Shown here piece by piece: positions 1 to 8,377 of a stretch of 64,000 bases of DNA. Under the pieces are notes generated by a model. It ran no database searches, was not told the origin of the DNA, and was given only the letters and a program-made list of their open reading frames with translations. The stretch covers positions 62,001 through 126,000 of the forward strand of contig NZ_FPAB01000005.1 in NCBI RefSeq assembly GCF_900116145.1. Direction: 5' to 3'. The stretch is from Streptomyces harbinensis. Lineage in GTDB: Bacteria > Actinomycetota > Actinomycetes > Streptomycetales > Streptomycetaceae. Each line of letters starts with the position of its first letter. Position 1 is the stretch's first letter. The translations under genes and the position numbers were made by a program.

Positions 1-1
1 C

Positions 2-715
2 TTCCTGCTGTGGGACAAGACCGCCCCCTCCGGCAGCGCCGCCTCCGAAGGACAGACCGACGACCGCGGGGACGACCGGATGCTCTTCCGCGACCCCTGC
101 GCCGAGCCCATCACCATGGGCCAGCACGACGGCTGCGTCGAAGAACTCCAGACCCTGCTCGCCGACCGCGGCGTCTCCATCGACATCGACGCCCAGTTCG
201 GCCCCGAGACCCTGCGCCGGGTCACCGCCTTCCAGGTCCTGGCCGGTCTGCCCGTCAACGGCGTGGTGGGCGACGGCACCAAAGAGGCGCTGTACGAATC
301 CGACGTCAGCATGACCAGCTGGAGCGAGGAGCAGGTCGTCGAGCGCATCCGCGAGGTGTTCCCCGGCGAGGCCGGTGACCAGGCGGTCCGCATCTCCGGC
401 TGCCAGTCCCTGCTCGACCCGCTCTACGTCCTCGCCAACGAGAACGGCACCCGCAACTGGGGCCTGTTCCAGATCTCCGACTCCCGGCTGCGCGACCTCG
501 GCGGCACCCAGCGGGACGCCCTGGACCCCGAGTGGAACATCCAGAGCGCCTACCGGCTGTGGGCCCAGCACGAGGACTTCCGCGACTGGCCGTTCTGCCT
601 CGCCGCCCTCGACGACCCGGACGACCTCACCGAGGGTGAGGCCGACGCCGCCGCCGAGGCGGGGGCCGATGTCGAGGACACCACCGGCGAGGAGCCCGAG
701 GAGGGCCGGCCCTGA
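2..715 (+). CDS. Peptidoglycan-binding / lysozyme-like protein, 5' end missing
   Basis: The reading frame is open from the first bases of the window, so the N-terminus lies outside. The visible part has a peptidoglycan-binding type 1 repeat (about residues 35-95, with the FGPETLRRVTAFQ pattern) that would anchor the protein to the cell wall. It is followed by a segment resembling lysozyme or lytic transglycosylase folds (NWGLFQIS, then DPEWNIQSAYRLW) and an acidic Glu/Asp/Ala-rich tail of about 40 residues. Two Cys residues flank the lysozyme-like part and may form a disulfide outside the cell. It ends one base before the convergent aminotransferase stop. Wall binding is well supported; catalytic activity is inferred from the NWGLFQI pattern only. 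Confidence 0.7.
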   Translation, partial: FLLWDKTAPSGSAASEGQTDDRGDDRMLFRDPCAEPITMGQHDGCVEELQTLLADRGVSIDIDAQFGPETLRRVTAFQVLAGLPVNGVVGDGTKEALYESDVSMTSWSEEQVVERIREVFPGEAGDQAVRISGCQSLLDPLYVLANENGTRNWGLFQISDSRLRDLGGTQRDALDPEWNIQSAYRLWAQHEDFRDWPFCLAALDDPDDLTEGEADAAAEAGADVEDTTGEEPEEGRP

Positions 716-1927
716 TCAGTACTGCTGGTACCCGTCCAGGAAGGTGCCGATCCGGGTGATCGCGTCCGTCAGCTGGGTCACCGACGGCAGCGTCACGATC
801 CGGAAGTGATCCGGCTCCGGCCAGTTGAAGCCCGTACCGTGCACGATCATGATCTTCTCGGCCCGCAGCAGATCCAGCACCATCTGCCGGTCGTCCTTGA
901 TCTTGTACACCTTGGGGTCGAGCCGCGGGAACGCGTACAGCGCGCCCTTCGGCTTGACGCAGGTCACCCCGGGGATCTGGGTGAGCAGGTCGTACGTCAC
1001 ATCCCGCTGCGCCCCGATCCGGCCCTGCGGCAGCACCAACTGCTCGATCGACTGCCGCCCGAACAGCGCGGCGGCCACCGCGTGCTGCGCCGGCATGTTC
1101 GCGCACAGCCGCATGTTCGCGAGGATCGTCAGCCCTTCGATGTAGCTGCCCGCGTTCTCCTTCGGCCCGCACACCGCCAGCCAGCCGCTGCGGAACCCGG
1201 CCACCCGGTAGTTCTTCGACAGACCGTTGAACGTCAGCGTCAGCACATCCGGCGCGATCGCCGCCAGCGGGGTGTGGGTGGCACCGTCGTACAGGATCCG
1301 GTCGTAGATCTCGTCCGAACACAGCACCAGCCGGTGCCGCCGCGCCACATCCGCCAGCTGCCGCAGCATCTCCTCGCTGTATACGGCCCCGGTCGGGTTG
1401 TTCGGGTTGATCACCACCAGCGCCTTGGTGCGATCGGTGATCTTCCGCTCGATGTCCGCGATGTCGGGCATCCACTCGGACTGCTCGTCGCACCGGTAGT
1501 GCACCGCCGTGCCGCCGGCCAGCGACACCGACGCCGTCCACAGCGGATAGTCCGGGGCCGGCACCAGCACCTCGTCACCGTTGTCGAGCATCGCCTGCAT
1601 CGACATCTGGATCAGCTCGGAGACCCCGTTGCCCAGGTAGATGTCCTCCACCGACAGCTGGATGCCCTTGGTCTGGTAGTGCTGCATCACCGCGCGCCGC
1701 GCCGACAGCAGCCCCTTGGCGTCGCCGTACCCGTGGGCGCTGGAGACATTGCGCAGAATGTCCTCCAGGATCTCCGGCGGGCACTCGAAGTCGAACGCCG
1801 CCGGATTGCCCGTGTTCAGCTTGAGGATGCGGTGACCCGCCGCTTCGAGCCGCATGGCCTCCTCGAGAACGGGGCCGCGGATTTCATAACAGACATTGGC
1901 GAGCTTCGCCGATTGGGTCACCTGCAT
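716..1927 (-). CDS. PLP-dependent aminotransferase, AlaA/AlaT-like
   Basis: A 403-residue class I/II (fold type I) aminotransferase, close to the roughly 405-residue length of E. coli AlaA, which makes alanine from pyruvate and glutamate. Visible features are LNTGNPAAFDF near the N-terminus, NPNNPTG at about residue 165, a downstream CSDEIYD, and FNGLSKNYRVAGFRSGW, whose Lys is the expected Schiff-base residue. The start is taken as the ATG at 1927 (protein begins MQVTQSAKLAN): AAGGTGG lies just upstream and the longer in-frame form would add 17 unconserved-looking residues. The same upstream bases also fit a leaderless promoter. Alanine transamination is inferred from family resemblance. Confidence 0.88.
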   Translation of the reverse strand: MQVTQSAKLANVCYEIRGPVLEEAMRLEAAGHRILKLNTGNPAAFDFECPPEILEDILRNVSSAHGYGDAKGLLSARRAVMQHYQTKGIQLSVEDIYLGNGVSELIQMSMQAMLDNGDEVLVPAPDYPLWTASVSLAGGTAVHYRCDEQSEWMPDIADIERKITDRTKALVVINPNNPTGAVYSEEMLRQLADVARRHRLVLCSDEIYDRILYDGATHTPLAAIAPDVLTLTFNGLSKNYRVAGFRSGWLAVCGPKENAGSYIEGLTILANMRLCANMPAQHAVAAALFGRQSIEQLVLPQGRIGAQRDVTYDLLTQIPGVTCVKPKGALYAFPRLDPKVYKIKDDRQMVLDLLRAEKIMIVHGTGFNWPEPDHFRIVTLPSVTQLTDAITRIGTFLDGYQQY

Positions 1928-1940
1928 GTCCGCCACCTTA
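1928..1940 (-). promoter_or_regulatory. Leaderless-type promoter box or ribosome site of the aminotransferase
   Basis: On the minus strand TAAGGT, seven bases (GGCGGAC), then ATG. TAAGGT fits a TANNNT -10 box placed for transcription to begin at the start codon, while AAGGTGG could equally be a Shine-Dalgarno site. The same 16 bases occur before xseB (45337-45352). Confidence 0.4.
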
Positions 1941-2100
1941 CGACCGCGTACCGCGGGACGCCCTGTGTTTTCCCCCACCGGTGCGAGCCCCCATGGCCTC
2001 GGCCGATCGCACTGCGTTGACCGGTGCGCTACCCGGTGCTAGGGAAGAGAACGGCCCCCGCCCCTCCCGCCGCCGCCCCGCTCCCGCCCCTGGAGACGCC

Positions 2101-3396
2101 ATGAGCACCGCCGCACTGGACCAGCTCGCGGACGAGATCGTCGACCACCGCTTCAAGGGCCTGCCGCCCGACGCGGCCGGGAGCACCGTCGGACGGCTGC
2201 GGGCCCAGCGCCGCGACCTGTACACCGGCGGCTTCACCACCCCCGTCCTGACCCTGTCCGCCGAGGCCGTCGACCACAACGTACGGTCCCTCGACCGCTT
2301 CGCCGCCCGGCACGGACTGGCCCTCGCTCCGCACGGCAAGACCTCCATGGCCCCGCAGCTCTTCCAGCGGCAGCTGGACGCCGGCGCCTGGGGCATCACC
2401 CTGGCCGTACCGCACCAGGTCCGTGTCGCCCGCGCCTTCGGCGTGCGCCGCGTCTTCCTCGCCAACGAACTCGTCGACACCGCCGCGCTCACCTGGCTGG
2501 CCGGCGAACTGGAGGAGGACGCCGAGTTCCGCTGTGTCTGCTACGTCGACTCGGTCCGCGGCGTCGAGCTGATGGACGAGACGCTGCGCGCCGCCGGCGG
2601 TGCCCGCCCGGTGGAGGTCGTCGTCGAACTCGGCGCGCCCGGCGCGCGCGCCGGAGTGCGCGACGCCCGGCAGGCCGCCGCCGTCGCCGACGCCGTCGCG
2701 GACACCGAATCGCTGCTGCTGGTCGGCGTCGGCGGCTACGAGGGCGAACTGCCGGACGCGGACGGCGACACCGTACGGGAGTGGCTGAACGCCCTGTGCT
2801 CCCTGGCCGTGGAGTTCGACAAGGCCGGCCGGTTCGCCGACGCCCCCGAGATCATCGTCAGCGCCGGCGGCAGCGCCTGGTTCGACGCGGTCGCCGAGGT
2901 CTTCGAGGAACTGCCCGACCTCTCCCGGCCGGTGTGCAAGATGCTCCGCTCCGGCGCGTACATCAGCCACGACGACGGCCGCTACCGCGCGGCCACCCCC
3001 TTCCGCCGCGTCCCGGGGGAGGGCTCGCTGCTGCCCGCCTTCCGGCTGTGGACCCAAGTCGTCTCCCGCCCGGAGCCGGGCCTGGCGCTCGTCAACGCCG
3101 GAAAGCGGGACGTCAGTTACGACCTGGGCCGGCCCGAGGTGCAGATCGTGCGCGACGCCCGCGGCACGGTCCGCAGCGGCACCGGACTGCTGGTCTCCCG
3201 CCTCGCCGACCAGCACGCCTTCGTGGTGCCCGACCCGGACGCCGCGCCGGAGGGACCCGCCCCCCGGCTGCCCGAGGTCGGCGACTGGGTGGGCCTGGGA
3301 CTCTCCCACCCCTGCACCGTCTTCGAGAAGTGGCCGCTGATCCCCCTGGTCGCGGGCGACGGCACCGTCACCGACTACATCCGCACCTTCTTCTGA
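2101..3396 (+). CDS. Amino acid deaminase, D-serine dehydratase/alanine racemase-fold
   Basis: A 431-residue fold type III PLP enzyme. The N-terminal barrel carries APHGKTSMAP at about residue 80, with the PLP-binding Lys. The C-terminal part carries LSHPCTVFEKWPLIPLV near residue 405, whose His and Cys match the metal ligands of the D-serine dehydratase-like family. It is expected to deaminate D-serine or a related D-amino acid or beta-hydroxy amino acid; the substrate cannot be read from the sequence. The ATG at 2101 is chosen because GGAG lies 5 bases upstream and the frame upstream is proline/arginine-rich with no domain. It stands alone and points away from the aminotransferase. Confidence 0.85.
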   Translation: MSTAALDQLADEIVDHRFKGLPPDAAGSTVGRLRAQRRDLYTGGFTTPVLTLSAEAVDHNVRSLDRFAARHGLALAPHGKTSMAPQLFQRQLDAGAWGITLAVPHQVRVARAFGVRRVFLANELVDTAALTWLAGELEEDAEFRCVCYVDSVRGVELMDETLRAAGGARPVEVVVELGAPGARAGVRDARQAAAVADAVADTESLLLVGVGGYEGELPDADGDTVREWLNALCSLAVEFDKAGRFADAPEIIVSAGGSAWFDAVAEVFEELPDLSRPVCKMLRSGAYISHDDGRYRAATPFRRVPGEGSLLPAFRLWTQVVSRPEPGLALVNAGKRDVSYDLGRPEVQIVRDARGTVRSGTGLLVSRLADQHAFVVPDPDAAPEGPAPRLPEVGDWVGLGLSHPCTVFEKWPLIPLVAGDGTVTDYIRTFF

Positions 3397-3466
3397 GCCC
3401 GCCGCTTCCCCGGCCCGCCACCCGGACGCCACCCGCAGGTCACCGGCCCCTGTGACGGTGTCCGGT

Positions 3467-4519
3467 ATGACCCGCTCCCGGACCCCGCGGCGCCTCGCGC
3501 TGCTGCTCACCGTCCTGACCGCACTCACCACGCTGGGCACGGCCACCGCCGCCACCGCCGCCCCCGCGACCACCGGCACCCCGGCGGCGGCAGCCGCGGC
3601 CAAGCCGCGCGCCGGGGAGCTGATCACCGTGCGCCTGGACGAACTGCGGCCCACCCAGGCCGCGCTCGGCCACGACCAGATCCGCTACAAGCTGGGCCGC
3701 TACACCAGCACCAAGGACGAGGACCGGGGCAAGCCCAACAAGAAGTACGACGACTGGTGCGAGGCCAACGGCCAGGGCGAGGCCGCCACCGTCCGCCCCG
3801 ATGCCCGCCTCGACAAGCCCCAGCGCTTCACCTGCACCATCCCGCTCGGCCAGGAGACCGCCGAGTCGCTCGCCGCCATGAAGACCGTCGTGGTCGGCCC
3901 GCGGGGCCGTCTCTACCTCACCGACGGCCACCACACCTTCACCAGCTTTCTGGAAATGCCCGACGGCGGCAAGAACATGAAGATCCGGGTCCGGGTCACC
4001 GACAACCTCAGCCGGCTCTCCGAGCGCGACTTCTGGCGCGAGATGAACGACCGCGGCTACCTCTGGCTGCGCGACGCCGCCGACCGTCCCATCACGTCCG
4101 CCCAGCTGCCCACCCGGCTCGGCCTGCGCACCATGGCGGACGACCCGTACCGCTCCCTGGTCTACTTCACCCGCGACATCGGCTACCGCAAGCCGGACCT
4201 CGCCGACGGACCGGCCCCGGAATTCCTGGAGTTCTTCTGGGCCCAGTGGCTGCGCACCCAGCCCGCCCTCGACCCGGCCCGGCACGACCGCACCGACCTC
4301 GGCACCTACCTCGCCCTCATCGAGGACACCGCCCGCGCCATGGTCGCCCTCGACGCCGGCACCCCGCTGCCCGGCAGCGGACGCACCGCAGCCGAACTCG
4401 GACGCCTGGACGCCTTCGACAGCAAGGAGTTCGCCGCGCTGTCCGCCCCGATGACCGACAGCAAGCCGGGCAAGCCGGCCTACGCCCTCAGCTACCGGAG
4501 CGCGCCCGGCTGCCGATAG
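3467..4519 (+). CDS. Secreted ParB-like nuclease-fold protein
   Basis: About 350 residues. An Arg-rich N-region, a hydrophobic core (LALLLTVLTALTTLG) and Ala-rich cleavage region form a signal peptide, so the protein is exported. The mature part has the features of the exported ParB-like family: VRLDELRPTQ near residue 50 and LYLTDGHHTFTSFLEM near residue 150, where the DGHH motif is the conserved core. Chromosome-partitioning ParB proteins are cytoplasmic, so a partition role is unlikely; a nuclease or ligand-binding role outside the cell is an inference. A GTG 15 bases upstream is an alternative start; the chosen ATG gives the better signal peptide. Confidence 0.7.
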   Translation: MTRSRTPRRLALLLTVLTALTTLGTATAATAAPATTGTPAAAAAAKPRAGELITVRLDELRPTQAALGHDQIRYKLGRYTSTKDEDRGKPNKKYDDWCEANGQGEAATVRPDARLDKPQRFTCTIPLGQETAESLAAMKTVVVGPRGRLYLTDGHHTFTSFLEMPDGGKNMKIRVRVTDNLSRLSERDFWREMNDRGYLWLRDAADRPITSAQLPTRLGLRTMADDPYRSLVYFTRDIGYRKPDLADGPAPEFLEFFWAQWLRTQPALDPARHDRTDLGTYLALIEDTARAMVALDAGTPLPGSGRTAAELGRLDAFDSKEFAALSAPMTDSKPGKPAYALSYRSAPGCR

Positions 4520-4545
4520 GCTTCGCCCCGACGACAGGGGGTGGT

Positions 4546-5427
4546 ATGCCGATCGCCATCGCGGTGACCAGCGCCGACCTGGTGCTGCCGGCCACCGATC
4601 CGCACACCCCCGGTGCCCATGTCCTCACCCCGCCGGGCGAACAGGACTTCCCCACCGCCCTGGCGGAGACGGCCGGGCTGCTGGAGCGGCACGGCCATGT
4701 GATCGCCGTCTACCCGGCCACCACCCCCCGCGCCCACGTCCAGCGGCTGCACGCCGTACGCGCCATGCTGGAGAGCGACCGCATCGCGCTGCTGTCCACC
4801 TCGCTGCCCCCGCTGGGCGCCGCCGTACTGGTGCGCCAGCTGCGGCAGTTGTCGGTGTGCGACTTCAGCCCCGGGGTGCTCGGCGCCGCCACCCGGCTGC
4901 TGTCGCACTACATCTACGCGGGCGCGCTGCTCGGCTCGGCCGCGCGCACCGACCGGCTGCCGGTCCCCCTGCCGCCGGTGACCGGACCGCGCTCGGCCGT
5001 CTCCGCACCGCACGCCGTCCTCGCCCGCCCCACCGCCCAGCTGGTACCGGCGGGCGACCGCTCCGGCGCGGCCGGCCTGGCCGGGCCGCAGTTCGCCACC
5101 ACCCTCACCTACGCCGCCGGCCGGTTCGACACCGCCTGGGTCACCGGCCCGCTGGCCCGGCAGTGGCAGGTGCAGGGGGTGCACCCGGTGCCGCTGCCCG
5201 CGCAGTCGCCCGGCTGGTGGCACACCCCCAAGCTGGTGGAGTTCGCCGCCGCCATCCACGACGCCTCACTGCTCTACCAGATGGTGTCCTCGATGCGTCA
5301 GGAAGCCTGCCACTGGTGCGGTTTCACCCTCATCGGCGACCGCTGCGCCTTCTGTTCGGCGCCGGTATCCACCGGACGGGAGCGCCCGGCGATCGGCGGC
5401 GGCCACCGCAAGGCGCTGGCGCGGTGA
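4546..5427 (+). CDS. Hypothetical protein with C-terminal zinc ribbon
   Basis: A 293-residue protein starting at an ATG behind a G-rich site. The first 270 residues (alternating beta strands and helices, with an Ala/Pro/Gly-rich middle) match no family I can name. The last 45 residues hold a treble-clef or zinc-ribbon pattern, CHWCGF then CAFCSAP, about 13 residues apart, able to bind one zinc. It lies 67 bases upstream of cpaB in the same direction and may belong to the Tad operon, but no Tad component of this type is known to me. Function unknown. Confidence 0.65.
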   Translation: MPIAIAVTSADLVLPATDPHTPGAHVLTPPGEQDFPTALAETAGLLERHGHVIAVYPATTPRAHVQRLHAVRAMLESDRIALLSTSLPPLGAAVLVRQLRQLSVCDFSPGVLGAATRLLSHYIYAGALLGSAARTDRLPVPLPPVTGPRSAVSAPHAVLARPTAQLVPAGDRSGAAGLAGPQFATTLTYAAGRFDTAWVTGPLARQWQVQGVHPVPLPAQSPGWWHTPKLVEFAAAIHDASLLYQMVSSMRQEACHWCGFTLIGDRCAFCSAPVSTGRERPAIGGGHRKALAR

Positions 5428-5494
5428 GCCGCATTTTGGCACCGATATCCCCAACGGCCGACGCGCTGTCCGACGCAGAAGGTAAAAAGACTCC

Positions 5495-6244
5495 ATGAAT
5501 GCTCGTCAGCGCCGCGGCTTCCTGCTGCTGCTCGTCTCGGCCCTGCTCGCCCTCGGCGCGTTCGCCGGGGTGGTCGCGGTGATCAACGACGTGGAGTCGA
5601 AGGTCGGCCCCGAAGTGACGGCGTACGAGCTGGGCGAGGACATCGAGCCCTACACCGAGCTGCGCGCCGACCAGCTGCGCGAAGTCTCCATCCCCGAGCG
5701 CTACATATCCGACTCGGCGGTCACCGACCTGGCGCAGATCGAGGGCAAGGTCGCCCTCTCCCCGCTGACCGAGGGCTCGCTGCTCCAGCGGGACATGATC
5801 GCCGACCGGCCGGAACTTGCCCCCGGCCAGCAGGAGATCGCGGTACTGATCGACGCCTCCACCGGCGTCGCCGGCAAGATCTACCCCGGCGCGAAGATCA
5901 ACCTGTACGCGGCCTACCGGGTACGGGAGACCGGGACCGACGACGGCGACGAGATCGAGATGGTCCGGCTGATGGTCAACAACGCCGAGGTGATCGAGGT
6001 CGGCGACCTGACCGAGGTCGAGGAGGACCGCCGTACCACCGAGGCCGTGCCGATCACCTTCGCCCTCGACCACCTGGACGCCGAGCGGGTCACCTTCGCC
6101 GAAGCCTTCGCCGAGCAGGTGCGATTGGCCCTGGTCGCTCCCGGGGAGGAGCAGGAGATCCCGGAGGAGGAGCGCACGTACACCATCGTGGGCGACCTGG
6201 CCGGCAGCCCGCACAGCGGCCTCCCGCTGGGGCAGATTCCGTGA
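5495..6244 (+). CDS. cpaB: Flp pilus assembly protein CpaB
   Basis: A 249-residue inner-membrane protein with one N-terminal membrane segment (FLLLLVSALLALGAFAGVVAV) followed by a SAF domain and an RcpC/CpaB region; the SAF part includes ELRADQLREVSIPERYI and the LSPLTEGSLLQRDMI hinge. CpaB/RcpC proteins sit at the base of Tad pilus machines. In diderms they act near the secretin; no secretin is encoded here, as expected for a Gram-positive. First clear gene of the pilus locus, with an AAGG site before the ATG. Confidence 0.88.
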   Translation: MNARQRRGFLLLLVSALLALGAFAGVVAVINDVESKVGPEVTAYELGEDIEPYTELRADQLREVSIPERYISDSAVTDLAQIEGKVALSPLTEGSLLQRDMIADRPELAPGQQEIAVLIDASTGVAGKIYPGAKINLYAAYRVRETGTDDGDEIEMVRLMVNNAEVIEVGDLTEVEEDRRTTEAVPITFALDHLDAERVTFAEAFAEQVRLALVAPGEEQEIPEEERTYTIVGDLAGSPHSGLPLGQIP

Positions 6245-6269
6245 CGAGCATGGGGTTGGGGTGGCTTGG

Positions 6270-7502
6270 ATGACGACGCGCATTCTCCCGGCGGTGGGCG
6301 ACCCGGACACCGCGCGCTCACTGATCACGCTGCTCAGCCGGCTGCCCGGCAGCGAACCGATGCGCTCGGTGCCCGACTCCGTCACCCTGCTGGACACCCT
6401 CGCCGCGCTCTCCCACGAGTCGGTCGCCGGGCTGCCCGAAGTGGTGATCATCCACGAACGGATCGGGCCGCTGCCCGCGCTGGAGCTGATCCGCGAAGTG
6501 GCGCTGCGCTTCCCCGCGGTCGGCGTGGTGCTGGTCTCCGCCGATCCGACCGCCGGACTGTACTCGGCGGCGATGGACGCCGGCGCGCGCGGGCTGGCCG
6601 GACTGCCGCTGTCCTTCGAGGAACTGTCCACCCGGCTGGCCGCAGCCGCCCAGTGGGCCGCCGGGATGCGGCGCCACCTGGGCCTGGGCGACAGCCCCGG
6701 CACCGGCCCCGGCGGCCGGCTCGTCACCGTCTCCGGCGCCAAGGGCGGCGTGGGGGCCACCCTGCTGGCCACCCAGCTGGCGCTGGCCGCCCAGGGCTCC
6801 GCGCCCGCCGAGGGACGCGGCGTGGTCCTCGTCGACCTCGACCTGCTCAGCGGCGACGTCGGCTCCTTCTTCGACGTGCAGTTCCGCCGCTCGCTGGCCG
6901 ACCTCGCGGGCATCGGCGACATCTCCCCGCAGGTGCTGGCCGAGGCGGTGTTCACCCACCGCACCGGACTGTCGATGCTCATCGCCCCGGCCGAGGGCGA
7001 ACGCGGCGAGGACGTCACCGACACCACGGCCCGGCACCTGCTCACGGCGGTGCGGGCCCGGTACGACACGGTGATCGTCGACTGCGGCTCCCAGATGAAC
7101 GCCGCCACCGCCGCCGCCGTCGAACTGGCCGACACCGCGCTGCTGGTCACCACCCCGGACGTGATCGCGGTCCGCGCCGTCAACCGCATGGTGCGCATGT
7201 GGGACCGGCTCCAGATCCGCAAGGCCGAAGGGGTGGTCACCGTCGTCAACCGGCTCAGCCGCTCCAGCGCCATCCAGCCGCAGCTGATCGCGCGGATCAC
7301 CGGCACCCAGGTCGCCCGCCAGCCGGTGCCCGCCAACTTCCGGGAGCTCCAGGAGGCGCAGGACGCCGGCCGCATCCAGGACCTGGACGCCAAGGGCCCG
7401 GTCCGCCGCGCGATGTGGGCCCTCGCCACCGAACTCGGCCTCGCCGCCCCGCAGCCGGCCGGCGGCGGGGGCGGCAGCCGGCGCAAGGGACGCCGGGGAT
7501 GA
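6270..7502 (+). CDS. CpaE/TadZ-like pilus localisation ATPase
   Basis: About 410 residues: an N-terminal receiver-like alpha/beta domain (residues 1-130, EVVIIHERIGPLPALELI) without an evident phospho-acceptor triad, then a MinD/ParA-type P-loop ATPase with VSGAKGGVGAT. The ATPase keeps the signature Lys of the deviant Walker A motif but has Ala where KGGVGKT has its second Lys, as seen in CpaE/TadZ proteins. These proteins place the Tad machine in the cell. The Lys/Arg/Gly-rich C-terminus ends in an ATGA overlap with the next gene. A GTG at 6261 is an alternative start; the ATG at 6270 gives the expected MTTRILPAVGD beginning. Confidence 0.85.
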   Translation: MTTRILPAVGDPDTARSLITLLSRLPGSEPMRSVPDSVTLLDTLAALSHESVAGLPEVVIIHERIGPLPALELIREVALRFPAVGVVLVSADPTAGLYSAAMDAGARGLAGLPLSFEELSTRLAAAAQWAAGMRRHLGLGDSPGTGPGGRLVTVSGAKGGVGATLLATQLALAAQGSAPAEGRGVVLVDLDLLSGDVGSFFDVQFRRSLADLAGIGDISPQVLAEAVFTHRTGLSMLIAPAEGERGEDVTDTTARHLLTAVRARYDTVIVDCGSQMNAATAAAVELADTALLVTTPDVIAVRAVNRMVRMWDRLQIRKAEGVVTVVNRLSRSSAIQPQLIARITGTQVARQPVPANFRELQEAQDAGRIQDLDAKGPVRRAMWALATELGLAAPQPAGGGGGSRRKGRRG

Positions 7503-7993
7503 GCCCGGCGCTCCCGGCCGCACCGCACCGGGACGGCGCCGGGCCCGCGCCGTCCGGGCACCGCGCGCGCCGCCCGCACCGCGCCCGGCCCGTGCGCGCC
7601 GCCCGGCCCGCGCACGCCGCGCCGCCCGCGCGCTCCGCCCGGTCCGACCGGGGCGCGGTGCTCGTCGAGTTCACCGGGATGTTCCCGCTCATCCTGCTGA
7701 TGCTCGCGGTCGTCCTCCAGTGCGCCGTCATCGGCTACGGCTTCCACCTCGCGGGCAACGCCGCCGACGAGGCCGCCCGCGCCGGGGCCGCGGCCGGCGG
7801 CGGCGAAGGCGCCTGCGGCGAGGCCGCCCGCGCCCACATCCCCGACTCCTGGTCGATGAGCGTGTCCTGCCCGCTCCAGGGCGAGGTCCGCCAGGCCCGC
7901 GTCGAACTCCGGGTGCCGGTGCTCTTCCCCGGCGCCTTCAACCTCCCCATCACCATCTCCGGCACCGCCGGCGCCGTCCAGGAGGGACCGTGA
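7499..7993 (+). CDS. TadE-family pseudopilin
   Basis: A 164-residue protein with a long Arg/Pro/Ala-rich N-terminal extension (about 45 residues), then the pseudopilin core DRGAVLVEFTGMFPLILLML: a Gly before a hydrophobic helix with Glu at position 5 of the expected mature form, the pattern cut by prepilin peptidases. Two Cys (SCPL and GACGEA) lie in the exported part. The start overlaps the preceding stop as ATGA, indicating translational coupling. TadE-like proteins are minor, processed parts of the pilus machine. The basic leader before the cut site is unusually long. Confidence 0.83.
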   Translation: MSPALPAAPHRDGAGPAPSGHRARRPHRARPVRAARPAHAAPPARSARSDRGAVLVEFTGMFPLILLMLAVVLQCAVIGYGFHLAGNAADEAARAGAAAGGGEGACGEAARAHIPDSWSMSVSCPLQGEVRQARVELRVPVLFPGAFNLPITISGTAGAVQEGP

Positions 7994-8361
7994 GGCGCCG
8001 GGCCCGCACCTCGCGCGGCGACCGCGGCGTCACCGCCGTGGAGTTCGCCGGCTGGCTGCCGCTGCTGCTGATCGTCGCGCTGGCCGCGCTCCAGCTCGGC
8101 ATCGCCGGCTACACGGCGCTCCAGGCCGGATCGGCGGCCCGCGCCGCCGCCCGTACCGCCTCCCAGGACGAGATCGCCGACCTGTACCAGACCAGCGGGC
8201 GGGCCGCGATGAGCGGCTGGCTGGCCGGGAACACCCGCTTCGAACTCTCCGCCTGCGGCGAGACGGCCACCGTCACCGCACACGTCACGGTGCCCTCGGT
8301 CCTGCCCTTCCTGAACAACCTCGGCGAGGCCAGCAAGACGGTGACCATGCCATGCGACTGA
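7990..8361 (+). CDS. Second TadE-family pseudopilin
   Basis: A 123-residue protein read from a GTG that overlaps the previous stop (GTGA). It has a short basic leader, then SRGDRGVTAVEFAGWLPLLL with a Gly cut site and Glu at position 5 of the mature protein, one membrane helix, and an exported part with two Cys (SACGE near residue 88 and the final MPCD) that may pair. Together with the upstream TadE it forms the usual pseudopilin pair of Tad loci. Confidence 0.85.
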   Translation: MRRRARTSRGDRGVTAVEFAGWLPLLLIVALAALQLGIAGYTALQAGSAARAAARTASQDEIADLYQTSGRAAMSGWLAGNTRFELSACGETATVTAHVTVPSVLPFLNNLGEASKTVTMPCD

Positions 8362-8377
8362 CGAAGGGACCGCAGCG

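Noticed and set aside
3757..4545. Upstream extension of the zinc-ribbon gene by over 260 codons
   Set aside because: The extension is a shadow frame of the ParB-like gene (His/Arg/Pro-rich); the ATG at 4546 has a G-rich ribosome site.
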